Part shown: positions 22,243 through 30,908 of the stretch, one piece after another | Layout of the letters: every line of letters starts with the position of its first letter | How positions within the stretch are numbered: position 1 is the stretch's first letter | Origin: CAZBLP01 sp964492825 | GTDB lineage: Bacteria > DYJV01 | DNA: 38,792 nucleotides | NCBI GenBank assembly: GCA_964492825.1 | Contig: CAZBLP010000012.1 | Span: forward strand, 1 to 38,792 | Direction: 5' to 3' | Position numbers and translations under genes: made by a program | Notes under the pieces: model-generated | The model's input: only the letters and a program-made list of their open reading frames with translations | The model's database searches: none | What the model was told of the DNA's origin: nothing

Positions 22243-24864
22243 ATGGAGCAATATGATTTCAGACAAATTGAAGACAAATGGTATAAATATTGGGAAGAGA
22301 AAGGATATTTTACTGCAAGCACGGAAAATAACAAACCATCTTTTTCAATAGTAATTCCACCTCCAAATGTTACAGGCTCTTTACACATGGGACATGCATT
22401 GAACAATACTTTGCAAGATATATTATGCAGATATAAAAGATTAAAAGGATTCAATGTGTTATGGATGCCTGGTACTGACCATGCTGGTATTGCAACTCAA
22501 AATGTAGTTGAGAAAAAGTTGGCTGAAGAATGTTTAACAAGGCATGATTTAGGAAGGGATAAGTTTATAGAGAGGGTTTGGTTATGGAGAAAGGAGTATG
22601 GAAGGACAATTATTAATCAGTTAAAAAAACTTGGTGCCACATGTGATTGGAGCAGAGAAAGATTCACAATGGACCAAGGACTTTCAAAAGCAGTTAAAGA
22701 AGTTTTTGTAAGATTATATGAAGAAGGTTTGATTTATAAAGGTGATTATATAATTAACTGGTGTCCGAGATGCCACACAGCTCTTTCTGACCTTGAAGTG
22801 GAAATGGAAGAAAGTAAAGGAAGCCTTTGGTATATTAAATATCCAGTAAAAGATGAGGATAAATATCTGGTTGTTGCTACTACAAGGCCTGAAACAATGC
22901 TTGGTGATACTGCTGTTGCAGTAAACCCTACAGATGAGAGATATAAGGATTTACTTGGAAAAACAGTTGTTTTGCCGGTTATTAACAGAGAAATACCTAT
23001 TATTGCAGATGATTATGTTGAAAAAGAGTTTGGGACAGGTGTTGTGAAGATTACTCCTGCGCATGATTTTAATGATTTTATGGTTGCAATGAGGCATAAT
23101 TTGGAAGCTATTGATGTTATGACAGATGATGCTAAGATGAATGAAAATGCAGGTGAGTTTAAGGGGCTTGACAGGTTTGAATGCAGAAAGAGATTAGTTG
23201 ACAGATTGAAAAATGAGGGATTGCTTGAGAAAATAGAAGATTATCAGTTGTTTGCAGGTAATTGCTATAGATGTAAAACAGTTGTTGAACCAAGATTGTC
23301 AAAGCAATGGTTTATTAAAATCAAGCCTCTTGCCCAAAAAGCAATTAATGCTGTTAAAAATGGAGATACCAGGATAATACCTGAGCAATGGGAAAATAAT
23401 TATTTCGGCTGGATGGAAAATATCAGAGATTGGTGTATATCAAGGCAGATTTGGTGGGGACACAGAATTCCAGCGTGGCTTTGTAAAGACTGCAATAAAT
23501 ATTCCGTTTCCAAGGAATCTCTTTCAAAATGTATTCATTGCGGAAGTGATAATATTGCTCAGGAAGAAGATGTTCTTGATACTTGGTTTAGCTCTGCCCT
23601 TTGGCCGTTTTCCACAATGGGATGGCCTGATAAAACAAAAGAGCTGGAAATATTTTATCCAACATCTGTTCTTATTACAGGATTTGATATTTTGTTTTTC
23701 TGGGTTGCACGTATGATGATGATGGGATTATGGTTTATGAATGAAGTACCTTTCAAGGATGTGTATATACATGCACTTGTTAGAGATGAAAAAGGTGAGA
23801 AAATGAGCAAGTCAAAGGGGAATGTTATAGATCCTCTTGTTATTATTGATAAATACGGAGCAGATGCATTAAGGTTAACTTTGGCTGCTTTTGCAGCGCA
23901 GGGCAGAGATATAAAGTTATCTGAAAACAGAATTGTAGGATATAAAAATTTTATTAATAAAGTATGGAATGCAGCAAAATTTATTATTATGAATATAAAA
24001 GATTTTGAAAACAATGATGATGCAGCCACGTTGTCTGACATTGATAAATGGATTTTAGCAGAATTAAAAAAAGTTTTAACAGAATATGAAAAAGCTCTTG
24101 AAGAATACAGATTTAATGAAGCTGTTTCAACTGTTTACCAGTTTACCTGGCATCAGTTTTGTGACTGGTATATTGAGCTTTCAAAGGTGAATCTTTCAGG
24201 TAGTGAAATAGAAAAGAGCAATACTCAGCATACTCTTGTTTATGTATTTAAAATAATTTTACAGATGCTACATCCTTTTATACCTTTTGTTACAGAAGAG
24301 CTGTGGCATTATTTTGATAAGAGTGGTGATATAATGGTTAGTAATTTTCCTGAGGTTAGTTCTTTAAAAAAATTCGATGATTCTTTTAAAGATATTGAAA
24401 ATATAAGGGAAATTATAAGTGGAATAAGAAATATCAGAGGCGAGCTTAATATTAATCCTTCTAAAAATCTTAATCTTTATTTTTTCACAGATGATTTAAA
24501 TTTGAAAAATTTAATAGAAAATAATAGCCGTTATTTCAAGAAACTGGCAAATTTAGCTGAGATTAAATTTAAAAGTGGAGATTTAAGAGAGAGAGTTGTT
24601 AAGGATTTTGTTAAAGGTGTGGAAATATATATTGATATAGAAGGTGTTATTGATATAGAAACAGAAATCAACAGACTGAATAAAGAAATTAATAAAGTAA
24701 AAAAAGAATTGGATGGTTTGAATAAAAAACTTTCAAATGAAAATTTTCTTGCAAAAGCACCGAAACATGTAATAGAAAAGAATCAAACAAAAAAAGCAGA
24801 ATTGGAAGAAAAGCTGAATAAAGCTGAAATGGCACTTGATAAAATAAAAAAAGTAATAAAATAA
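22243..24864 (+). CDS. valS: Valyl-tRNA synthetase
   Basis: 873 aa class I synthetase. PPPNVTGSLHMGHA contains the HIGH-type motif HMGH (48-51); KMSKS is at 520-524; the editing domain (TTRPETMLGDTAVAVNP) lies between; zinc-type CxxC pairs occur at WCPRCHTAL and CIHCGS. The last ~75 residues form the ValRS coiled coil (INRLNKEINKVKKELDGLNKKL). An AGGAG precedes the ATG. The terminator-like hairpin immediately upstream means its promoter must overlap it or transcription must read through. Confidence 0.98.
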   Translation: MEQYDFRQIEDKWYKYWEEKGYFTASTENNKPSFSIVIPPPNVTGSLHMGHALNNTLQDILCRYKRLKGFNVLWMPGTDHAGIATQNVVEKKLAEECLTRHDLGRDKFIERVWLWRKEYGRTIINQLKKLGATCDWSRERFTMDQGLSKAVKEVFVRLYEEGLIYKGDYIINWCPRCHTALSDLEVEMEESKGSLWYIKYPVKDEDKYLVVATTRPETMLGDTAVAVNPTDERYKDLLGKTVVLPVINREIPIIADDYVEKEFGTGVVKITPAHDFNDFMVAMRHNLEAIDVMTDDAKMNENAGEFKGLDRFECRKRLVDRLKNEGLLEKIEDYQLFAGNCYRCKTVVEPRLSKQWFIKIKPLAQKAINAVKNGDTRIIPEQWENNYFGWMENIRDWCISRQIWWGHRIPAWLCKDCNKYSVSKESLSKCIHCGSDNIAQEEDVLDTWFSSALWPFSTMGWPDKTKELEIFYPTSVLITGFDILFFWVARMMMMGLWFMNEVPFKDVYIHALVRDEKGEKMSKSKGNVIDPLVIIDKYGADALRLTLAAFAAQGRDIKLSENRIVGYKNFINKVWNAAKFIIMNIKDFENNDDAATLSDIDKWILAELKKVLTEYEKALEEYRFNEAVSTVYQFTWHQFCDWYIELSKVNLSGSEIEKSNTQHTLVYVFKIILQMLHPFIPFVTEELWHYFDKSGDIMVSNFPEVSSLKKFDDSFKDIENIREIISGIRNIRGELNINPSKNLNLYFFTDDLNLKNLIENNSRYFKKLANLAEIKFKSGDLRERVVKDFVKGVEIYIDIEGVIDIETEINRLNKEINKVKKELDGLNKKLSNENFLAKAPKHVIEKNQTKKAELEEKLNKAEMALDKIKKVIK

Positions 24865-24950
24865 AAATGAATAAAGCTTATAATTTTAAGTTATTAGTGA
24901 CTGTTTTGTATGAGTTTGGAAATTAAAATGTTTTGTTTCAGGTTTTAATT

Positions 24951-25661
24951 ATGAATAAAATTTTTTTTATAATATTAATTACAATATTTTTATATGCTTG
25001 TGCAAATAATCAACAGATAATTAAATATAAAACTTATAAATTTAATGAATATATCCAGCTTGAAACTTTAAAATTCAAACCTTTTAAAAATTATGATTCT
25101 TTTAAAGCTAAAATAATTTTTACTCTGAAAAACGGGAAAAATTACAGTTTTTATGCATTAGCATATAAGGATTCCAATTCTGCCCGTATTTTTTGCTATA
25201 CTTTTTTTGGCAAACAAGTAATTGATATTTTGTTTGATGTAAAAAATTATGTGGTTTTAGGTGGTAAACCTGAGATGTATTTAATTTGTCCTAACAAAGT
25301 TGATGAAAAGGAAAGTTTGTTTTATTTTCTTAAAGAAGTTATTTATGGAGTAACTTTGAATAACGCCAAAATTTTAAACAGATGTATTACAGGAAGTTAT
25401 AATAATTATAAAGTTGTTAGTTGCGAAGATTCCAATTATAAAGATGTCTATTTTTATAATAAAGATGGAATACTTGAACGGGAATTTAATATTTCAGATA
25501 ATGAAATTACTTTAAAATTAAACGGAAACATATTAAAAGTATATTTTAAAGAAAAAATAAACAATAAAGATTTTAAAAAAGATTTTTTTAAATTTGCAAA
25601 AGATTTTAAAAAATATTATATAAAAAATTTAAGAACAATTGAGGAAAATTTATTAAAATGA
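24951..25661 (+). CDS. Putative outer-membrane-type lipoprotein
   Basis: 236 aa from ATG 24951. A short signal peptide (MNKIFFIILITIFLYAC) ends in a lipobox with lipidated Cys17. The mature part is beta-rich and resembles in outline LolA/LolB-like folds (FKAKIIFTLKNGKNYSFYALAYKDSNSARIFCYTFFG), but I cannot assign a family with confidence. The stop overlaps the kdsD start by 4 nt (ATGA), which links it to LPS/envelope biogenesis. An in-frame start at 24933 would add six residues before the signal peptide and is less likely. Confidence 0.7.
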   Translation: MNKIFFIILITIFLYACANNQQIIKYKTYKFNEYIQLETLKFKPFKNYDSFKAKIIFTLKNGKNYSFYALAYKDSNSARIFCYTFFGKQVIDILFDVKNYVVLGGKPEMYLICPNKVDEKESLFYFLKEVIYGVTLNNAKILNRCITGSYNNYKVVSCEDSNYKDVYFYNKDGILEREFNISDNEITLKLNGNILKVYFKEKINNKDFKKDFFKFAKDFKKYYIKNLRTIEENLLK

Positions 25662-26632
25662 GAGAAACTAAAATAATTGAATATGCAAGAAATATAATTT
25701 TAAGAGAGATAAAATCGCTAAATTTGCTTTCGGAAAATATAGATGATAATTTTTGCAATATTATTAATATACTTCTTGATTGTGAAGGTAAAGTTGTCCT
25801 TACAGGTATTGGCAAGTCCGGATTAATTGCAAAAAAAATATCTGCGACTCTCTCAAGTACAGGTACACCTTCATTCTTTTTGCATCCTGCTGAAGCAATA
25901 CATGGAGATATTGGAGCACTTGATAAAAAAGATATTGTTATGGCGATTTCCACAAGTGGAGAGAGTGGAGAGTTAATACAGATAATTCCAACATTTAAGC
26001 TGTTAGCAAAAAAACTTATAGGAATTACCGCGAAAAAAGATTCTCAACTTGCCAAATATGTGGATAATTTGCTTACTATTCCTGATATTGAAGAGGCATG
26101 TCATTTGAATCTCGCACCTTCATGCAGTAGTACAGTTACTCTTGCAATTGGTGATGCTATTGCTTTAACGCTCTCTTGGCTAAGAGATTTTAAGTATGAG
26201 GATTTTGCAGTAAGACATCCCGGGGGGCTTATTGGTAAAAAATTAACATTAAAAATAAAAGATCTTATGCATACTGGAGAGAAAATTCCGTCTGTTAATC
26301 TGGATGATAGTTTTAAAAAAGTAATTGTTGAAATTAGTGGAAAACGTCTTGGCTGTACAGGTGTTTTTGATGACACAGGAAAATTTTACGGCATTATTAC
26401 TGACGGAGATTTAAGGCGTACATTGGAGAGTTATGACAATATATCGGAGTTAAAAGCAAAGGATCTAATGACTAAAGAACCTAAGGTAATAAATGAAAAT
26501 GAAAGAGCTTTAAATGGTCTGATTTTAATGGAAAGATTTAAAATTACAAATCTGTTTGTTGTAAATGACAAGAATGAAATATCAGGGATAATACACTTAC
26601 ACGATATTTTGAGTTCTGGATTAAGATTGTAG
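25658..26632 (+). CDS. kdsD: Arabinose-5-phosphate isomerase (SIS + two CBS domains)
   Basis: 324 aa. The SIS domain (TGIGKSGLIAKKISATLSSTGTPS...STSGESGEL) is followed by tandem CBS domains (from about residue 200: LMHTGEKIPSVNLDDSF... and DLMTKEPKVINENE). KdsD/KpsF converts ribulose-5-phosphate to arabinose-5-phosphate, the first step to Kdo of LPS. Start overlaps the lipoprotein gene by 4 nt; the 3' end overlaps the convergent sensor kinase by 12 bp. Confidence 0.93.
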   Translation: MRETKIIEYARNIILREIKSLNLLSENIDDNFCNIINILLDCEGKVVLTGIGKSGLIAKKISATLSSTGTPSFFLHPAEAIHGDIGALDKKDIVMAISTSGESGELIQIIPTFKLLAKKLIGITAKKDSQLAKYVDNLLTIPDIEEACHLNLAPSCSSTVTLAIGDAIALTLSWLRDFKYEDFAVRHPGGLIGKKLTLKIKDLMHTGEKIPSVNLDDSFKKVIVEISGKRLGCTGVFDDTGKFYGIITDGDLRRTLESYDNISELKAKDLMTKEPKVINENERALNGLILMERFKITNLFVVNDKNEISGIIHLHDILSSGLRL

Positions 26633-28012
26633 AGGAAGAGTTATTTTAAATGCAGCACCTTTTTCTGAAGGCAGAAGTTCAATCATACCCCTGTGATTTT
26701 TAATAATCCCAAATACAATATATAGCCCCAATCCGGTGCCTGTTGGTCCCTTTGTGGTAAAAAACGGATCAAAAATTTTATCTTTTATCTTATTGGAAAT
26801 TCCAGTTCCGTTGTCAGAAAAAATAATTTCTATTAGTGAATCATTATCTTTAAAAACATCAATACGTATTATTCCGTTTCCTTTTATGGAATGGGCGGAA
26901 TTTGTTATTAAATTTTGGAATACCTGAAACATCTGGCTTCTGATACATTTTAAAATTATTTTTGAATTTCTAAAATTTCCTTCTATTTTGATTTTATTTG
27001 AAATGATTTTAGCATTTTTACAGAGTTCTAAAACATCTTCAATTAAATTCTTAATAGGCACTAATTCTGTTTTTTTAGAATCAATTTCTTGTGTAACATT
27101 TTTTACTCTTCTAACAAGATTGCTTATCCTGTCGCATAGATTTATAATTTTATTAAAATATTCCTCATACTTATCCTTGTCTTTTATTAAAAGAGCAAGT
27201 TCGCTCATTCCTCTTATTGCACCAACAGGATTGTTGATTTCGTGTGCAATACCTGCAGTAATTGTCCCTAAAGTAGCAAGTTTTTCTTGTCTAATAATCA
27301 CATCCTGCAATTTTTGTATTTCAATGATTTTATTTTTCAATTCTTGATTTGCTTCTTCAAGTTTGGTTATTTTATCTTTTAAGTTTAATATTAGTTTATT
27401 GTATGCTTCAAATATGGGAAGAAACTCTGTTTTTTGGGTTGTATCCATTAAAGTGTATTTGCCGTTAATAGTAGCTCTGATTGTATTTAAAAAATTTTCA
27501 ACAGGTGATAAAAATTTATTAAGAAAAACAGTGATTATAATAAATGAAAGAATTATAAATATTATGATAAGAATGATTAAATAGTTTATGGAATTTTTTG
27601 TTATTTGTTTTATGTCATTTGTATTGTAATACACTCTGATTTTGAGTGTTGTAAGTGATGTTGCTCCAGCAGAAAAAATATTTGTAAAATTTAATTTTTT
27701 TTCAACATAATTTTTACTGAATTTTTCTTTTTTTGAAGATATATACTTTTTTTTACCTATATACACAGCTATATTTTCAATAAAATTTATATTTGTATAA
27801 TTTTTTAAAACAGTTTTCAGAAATTTTTTATTTTTTATTGTAACTGCGTACTTAATGTCATCTTCCATTTTATTAATAAGAGCATGACATATATTTTGTC
27901 TTATTTTTGTAGCACGATCTTTTTCTTTATTTATAAAAATAATCAATTCAGAGGCAGAGATGATGATTATTAGCAGAGTTACAAATAATTGTATTTTAGT
28001 TTTTAATTTCAT
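26621..28012 (-). CDS. Membrane sensor histidine kinase
   Basis: 463 aa. Two membrane helices (about 7-26 and 143-165) enclose a ~115-aa periplasmic sensor region; a linker/coiled coil (LKDKITKLEEANQELKNKI) leads to the kinase with the phospho-acceptor His257 in IAHEINNPVGAIRG and ATP-binding boxes (FSDNGTGIS, FFTTKGPTGTGLGLYI). It resembles the NtrB/ZraS-like class acting with NtrC-type regulators. No response regulator is in this operon. It overlaps the binding-protein gene by 17 nt. Confidence 0.93.
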   Translation of the reverse strand: MKLKTKIQLFVTLLIIIISASELIIFINKEKDRATKIRQNICHALINKMEDDIKYAVTIKNKKFLKTVLKNYTNINFIENIAVYIGKKKYISSKKEKFSKNYVEKKLNFTNIFSAGATSLTTLKIRVYYNTNDIKQITKNSINYLIILIIIFIILSFIIITVFLNKFLSPVENFLNTIRATINGKYTLMDTTQKTEFLPIFEAYNKLILNLKDKITKLEEANQELKNKIIEIQKLQDVIIRQEKLATLGTITAGIAHEINNPVGAIRGMSELALLIKDKDKYEEYFNKIINLCDRISNLVRRVKNVTQEIDSKKTELVPIKNLIEDVLELCKNAKIISNKIKIEGNFRNSKIILKCIRSQMFQVFQNLITNSAHSIKGNGIIRIDVFKDNDSLIEIIFSDNGTGISNKIKDKIFDPFFTTKGPTGTGLGLYIVFGIIKNHRGMIELLPSEKGAAFKITLPLQS

Positions 28013-28832
28013 TGTGAAAAATCCCTATAAAACTTACTTTTGAGCAAAAGTTTGCATTTTTAATAATTTTAAAATCAGTTGGATAAAGGATTTTACTTTT
28101 AATATTTTTTTTATTTAAAATATTTAAAATTGATTTACATATGTCACAGCCTTCCTTTAGGTAATTTGGTGAAATTACGGCATAGGCACCTAAATCCAAC
28201 ATGTTTTCAGAATATCCTATTATGTATTTACCCATAAGTATAGCTTTTTCAAATATAAACTGCATGGAGAAATAGTTAAAAACAACATTATCCGGTATTG
28301 CAATAAGCGCATCTGCTTTTTTTAACGCAACATTAATTTTATAGGGTACTTCACCGGCCTCTTTTACATAATACACTCTCAAATTTTTTGTTTTTAATTT
28401 CTTTAATTTTTTATATAATTTTTTGTCATGAACGACAACAGCTAACTTTTTATTTTTTAAAATCTTCAAACTACTTTTAATCATATAATTAACCGAAGGA
28501 TATAATAGTACAATCTGTTTTATTAATGGAGAATTGTATTTCTCCTTTTCAGTTAAAGAATTTAAGAAAAGAAATATAGGTTTGTTAAATATTATGGCTT
28601 CTTTGAAGTGAGTGGCATTAGTGAGTATTACATCAACTTTTTGCTTGTTTGCCAATAAATCCGTGATTTTTACACTGTGTGAATGTTTCTTTATCCCAGC
28701 TATAATATCTTGGAACTTTTTTTCTTTTGGCAGTAGGGTTCCAATAAATATTTTTCGCGCATTTAGTATTTTAGCGGAGATTAAAAATAGTAATATAATA
28801 ATTAAAATTTTTTTATTTGTTAGTTTTTTCAT
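27996..28832 (-). CDS. Periplasmic substrate-binding-like protein (ABC_sub_bind/TrpX-like)
   Basis: 278 aa. A signal sequence (ILIIILLFLISAKILNA) precedes a two-lobed periplasmic-binding-type fold of the PF04392 kind: KIFIGTLLPKEKKFQDIIAGI, a hinge-region VVVHDKKLYKKL, ALIAIPDNVVFN and KYIIGYSENMLDLGAYAVISPNY. No permease or ATPase gene accompanies it. Its 3' end overlaps the sensor kinase gene by 17 nt, so it is more likely a ligand-sensing partner of the kinase than a transporter component. The ligand is not predictable. Confidence 0.75.
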   Translation of the reverse strand: MKKLTNKKILIIILLFLISAKILNARKIFIGTLLPKEKKFQDIIAGIKKHSHSVKITDLLANKQKVDVILTNATHFKEAIIFNKPIFLFLNSLTEKEKYNSPLIKQIVLLYPSVNYMIKSSLKILKNKKLAVVVHDKKLYKKLKKLKTKNLRVYYVKEAGEVPYKINVALKKADALIAIPDNVVFNYFSMQFIFEKAILMGKYIIGYSENMLDLGAYAVISPNYLKEGCDICKSILNILNKKNIKSKILYPTDFKIIKNANFCSKVSFIGIFHNEIKN

Positions 28833-28836
28833 GAAT

Positions 28837-30732
28837 TTAAAAGTTGTATTTTATTTTGAGATAAATTAGTCTGTCGATATTTTCTCCGTAATACGCTTCT
28901 TTGTGTATGTCATTAAATATATTTTCTGCATGTATTGAAATAGCTAATTTGTCATTATATAGTTTTTTTATAATATTAGCATTAACGGAAAAAATATAAT
29001 CGGATTTTTCGCCTGGATACGATTTAATTGTAGGGATATAATTAGTTGTAATACTTCCGGAAATTTCAGAATAGTCAAATAAGATGCCGCCTGTTATTTT
29101 ATATTTTGGAAGATAATAATTTTTGTTTACTTTAAATGTCTTATTTTTTATATGTTGCAATATATAAGATGCAAATATTTTTAAATTGTGATTTGGTTTG
29201 TAATTAATAGAAGACTCAAAGCCGTGTATTACAAAATCCATTAGATTAATATTATAAAAATTAATAACAGGAGGAATTGAATATTTGAAAAATCCGGTTG
29301 TATCCAAAGTATCGGTAAATCTATTGTAGAAAAGTGTTGTTTTAAAAATAAAATTTTTCCATTTTTTTAAAACAGAAAAATCAGTTATATAAATTTTTAT
29401 AGGTCTTAAATTTTTGTTACTGTGAAGATATGTTATTATATTGACACCTGAAGGAAAATCTATATTTTTGATAGGTATTAACGCACTGTAATTTGTATAC
29501 TTGGAATACATGGGAACTGATTTTATAGATTTTGTATAACCTGCATTGATTTCCAATGAACGATCATTTGATAAATATGCTAAATTGAATTTATAATTAA
29601 AATTTGAACCGCTATTTCTAATTATTTCGTTTCTAATTGCAAATTTGAAAATAAAATTTTTGAAAATATTAAATTTATAATTGAAAAAAGGTGCAATGGA
29701 ATAATCATAACAAGAAGTTAGTCTTTCTATATATGCATGATAGTATTTAGTTTCAAAACCTGTTAATAAATTGTTAATAGAATATCTGAAGGAAAATTTG
29801 TAAAATTCATTGATAAATTTTGAATTTTCTATTTTGTCAGTCATACGGATTATCATATTTCCGGTTAAATCCTGATAATAAAAAGATGAATCAATATGAG
29901 GGCGTTTATAGTTTATTAATAAATTTTTAACTTCAAGATTGTTAGCCTCTTCATACATTTTTAAAGTATACATTTTATGGTTAATACCAATGGGATAGCT
30001 TTCAAGAAAATCCAAATCGTTTTCGGAAATAGAAGCTTTTATAAAAAATTTTGAATTTCCAACATATTTATCAACAGATAAATTAACCATTTTTGTTTTA
30101 TTGATTCTCTTATTACTGTTAAAGTCATTTACTCCTCTGAAAAGCCCAGTTAATTTCCAATAAGTGGAAAAATTGTATCCATCTAAGGAGAAATTATACT
30201 TGTTTGACTTTTTTGAGCCAATGGAGCCTGATACATAGTCATTATTTAAAAATTGTGCATGTTTCGTAACAATATTGATTATTCCGGCAGGGGGTATATA
30301 TCCGTTGGAATCTGAAGAAGATGTTTTTATAATTTCTATTCTGTCAATATCGTCTATTGTAACCGGAATATTGTTTAAGTAAGTTCTGTTGTAAAAATTT
30401 TCTGCTATTTCCATTCCATCAAGCAAAATCAAAGGATTAAGTTTTAGTTCGGGAATAAATCCTCTCATATAAACTTCATATGTGGCTCCGTTAGCTCTAT
30501 GAACCAATACCCCGCCAATGAGATTTAGAAGTTCTGGAATATTTTGTACTCCTAATAATTCAATATCTTTAGCTGTAATAACCTGCACAGACGGAGATAA
30601 AGATGAGATACCTTGTGAAAAGGAATTTGATGTTGTAATATTGTAAATTGAAGAATCAGAAAATAAGTATATACATGGTGTGCAGATTGGAAAAACTAAA
30701 ACAAATCCGAGGAGTAATATAAACTTTTTCAT
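28837..30732 (-). CDS. TonB-dependent outer membrane receptor
   Basis: 631 aa. A signal peptide is followed by a plug domain (SPSVQVITAKDIELLGVQNIPELLNLIGGV...VYMRGF...LLDGMEI...DIDRIEIIKTSSS...AGIINIVTK) and a 22-strand-type barrel ending in aromatic F (LIYLKIKYNF). The plug Gly-Pro/Arg pattern usual in RIEVxxGPxS is altered to KTSSSDSNGYIPPAG. No TonB box is obvious. It is the first gene of the receptor/binding-protein/kinase operon, 4 bp upstream of the binding protein. The ligand is unknown; metals or a small organic chelate are possible. Confidence 0.9.
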   Translation of the reverse strand: MKKFILLLGFVLVFPICTPCIYLFSDSSIYNITTSNSFSQGISSLSPSVQVITAKDIELLGVQNIPELLNLIGGVLVHRANGATYEVYMRGFIPELKLNPLILLDGMEIAENFYNRTYLNNIPVTIDDIDRIEIIKTSSSDSNGYIPPAGIINIVTKHAQFLNNDYVSGSIGSKKSNKYNFSLDGYNFSTYWKLTGLFRGVNDFNSNKRINKTKMVNLSVDKYVGNSKFFIKASISENDLDFLESYPIGINHKMYTLKMYEEANNLEVKNLLINYKRPHIDSSFYYQDLTGNMIIRMTDKIENSKFINEFYKFSFRYSINNLLTGFETKYYHAYIERLTSCYDYSIAPFFNYKFNIFKNFIFKFAIRNEIIRNSGSNFNYKFNLAYLSNDRSLEINAGYTKSIKSVPMYSKYTNYSALIPIKNIDFPSGVNIITYLHSNKNLRPIKIYITDFSVLKKWKNFIFKTTLFYNRFTDTLDTTGFFKYSIPPVINFYNINLMDFVIHGFESSINYKPNHNLKIFASYILQHIKNKTFKVNKNYYLPKYKITGGILFDYSEISGSITTNYIPTIKSYPGEKSDYIFSVNANIIKKLYNDKLAISIHAENIFNDIHKEAYYGENIDRLIYLKIKYNF

Positions 30733-30821
30733 ATTATTACATAATAAATTAATTATACTTTGTCAAAAAAATTATTAAAACACTAAATTTTTATTTTTTT
30801 AAGAAATTTTAATGAAGTTTG

Positions 30822-30850
30822 TTGACATAGTATATCTGCTATGTTAATAA
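30822..30850 (+). promoter_or_regulatory. Promoter of the thrS-infC-pheST operon
   Basis: TTGACA (30822-30827), 17 bp, TAATAA (30845-30850). The spacer contains inverted arms ACATAG (30825-30830) and CTATGT (30839-30844), which could be an operator. The predicted leader is about 50 nt and shows no T-box. Confidence 0.5.
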
Positions 30851-30908
30851 AGCTGGCTTAATTTGGCAAAGTAGCTATAATTATTAATGTAAATTTTGGA
30901 GTTAACGA

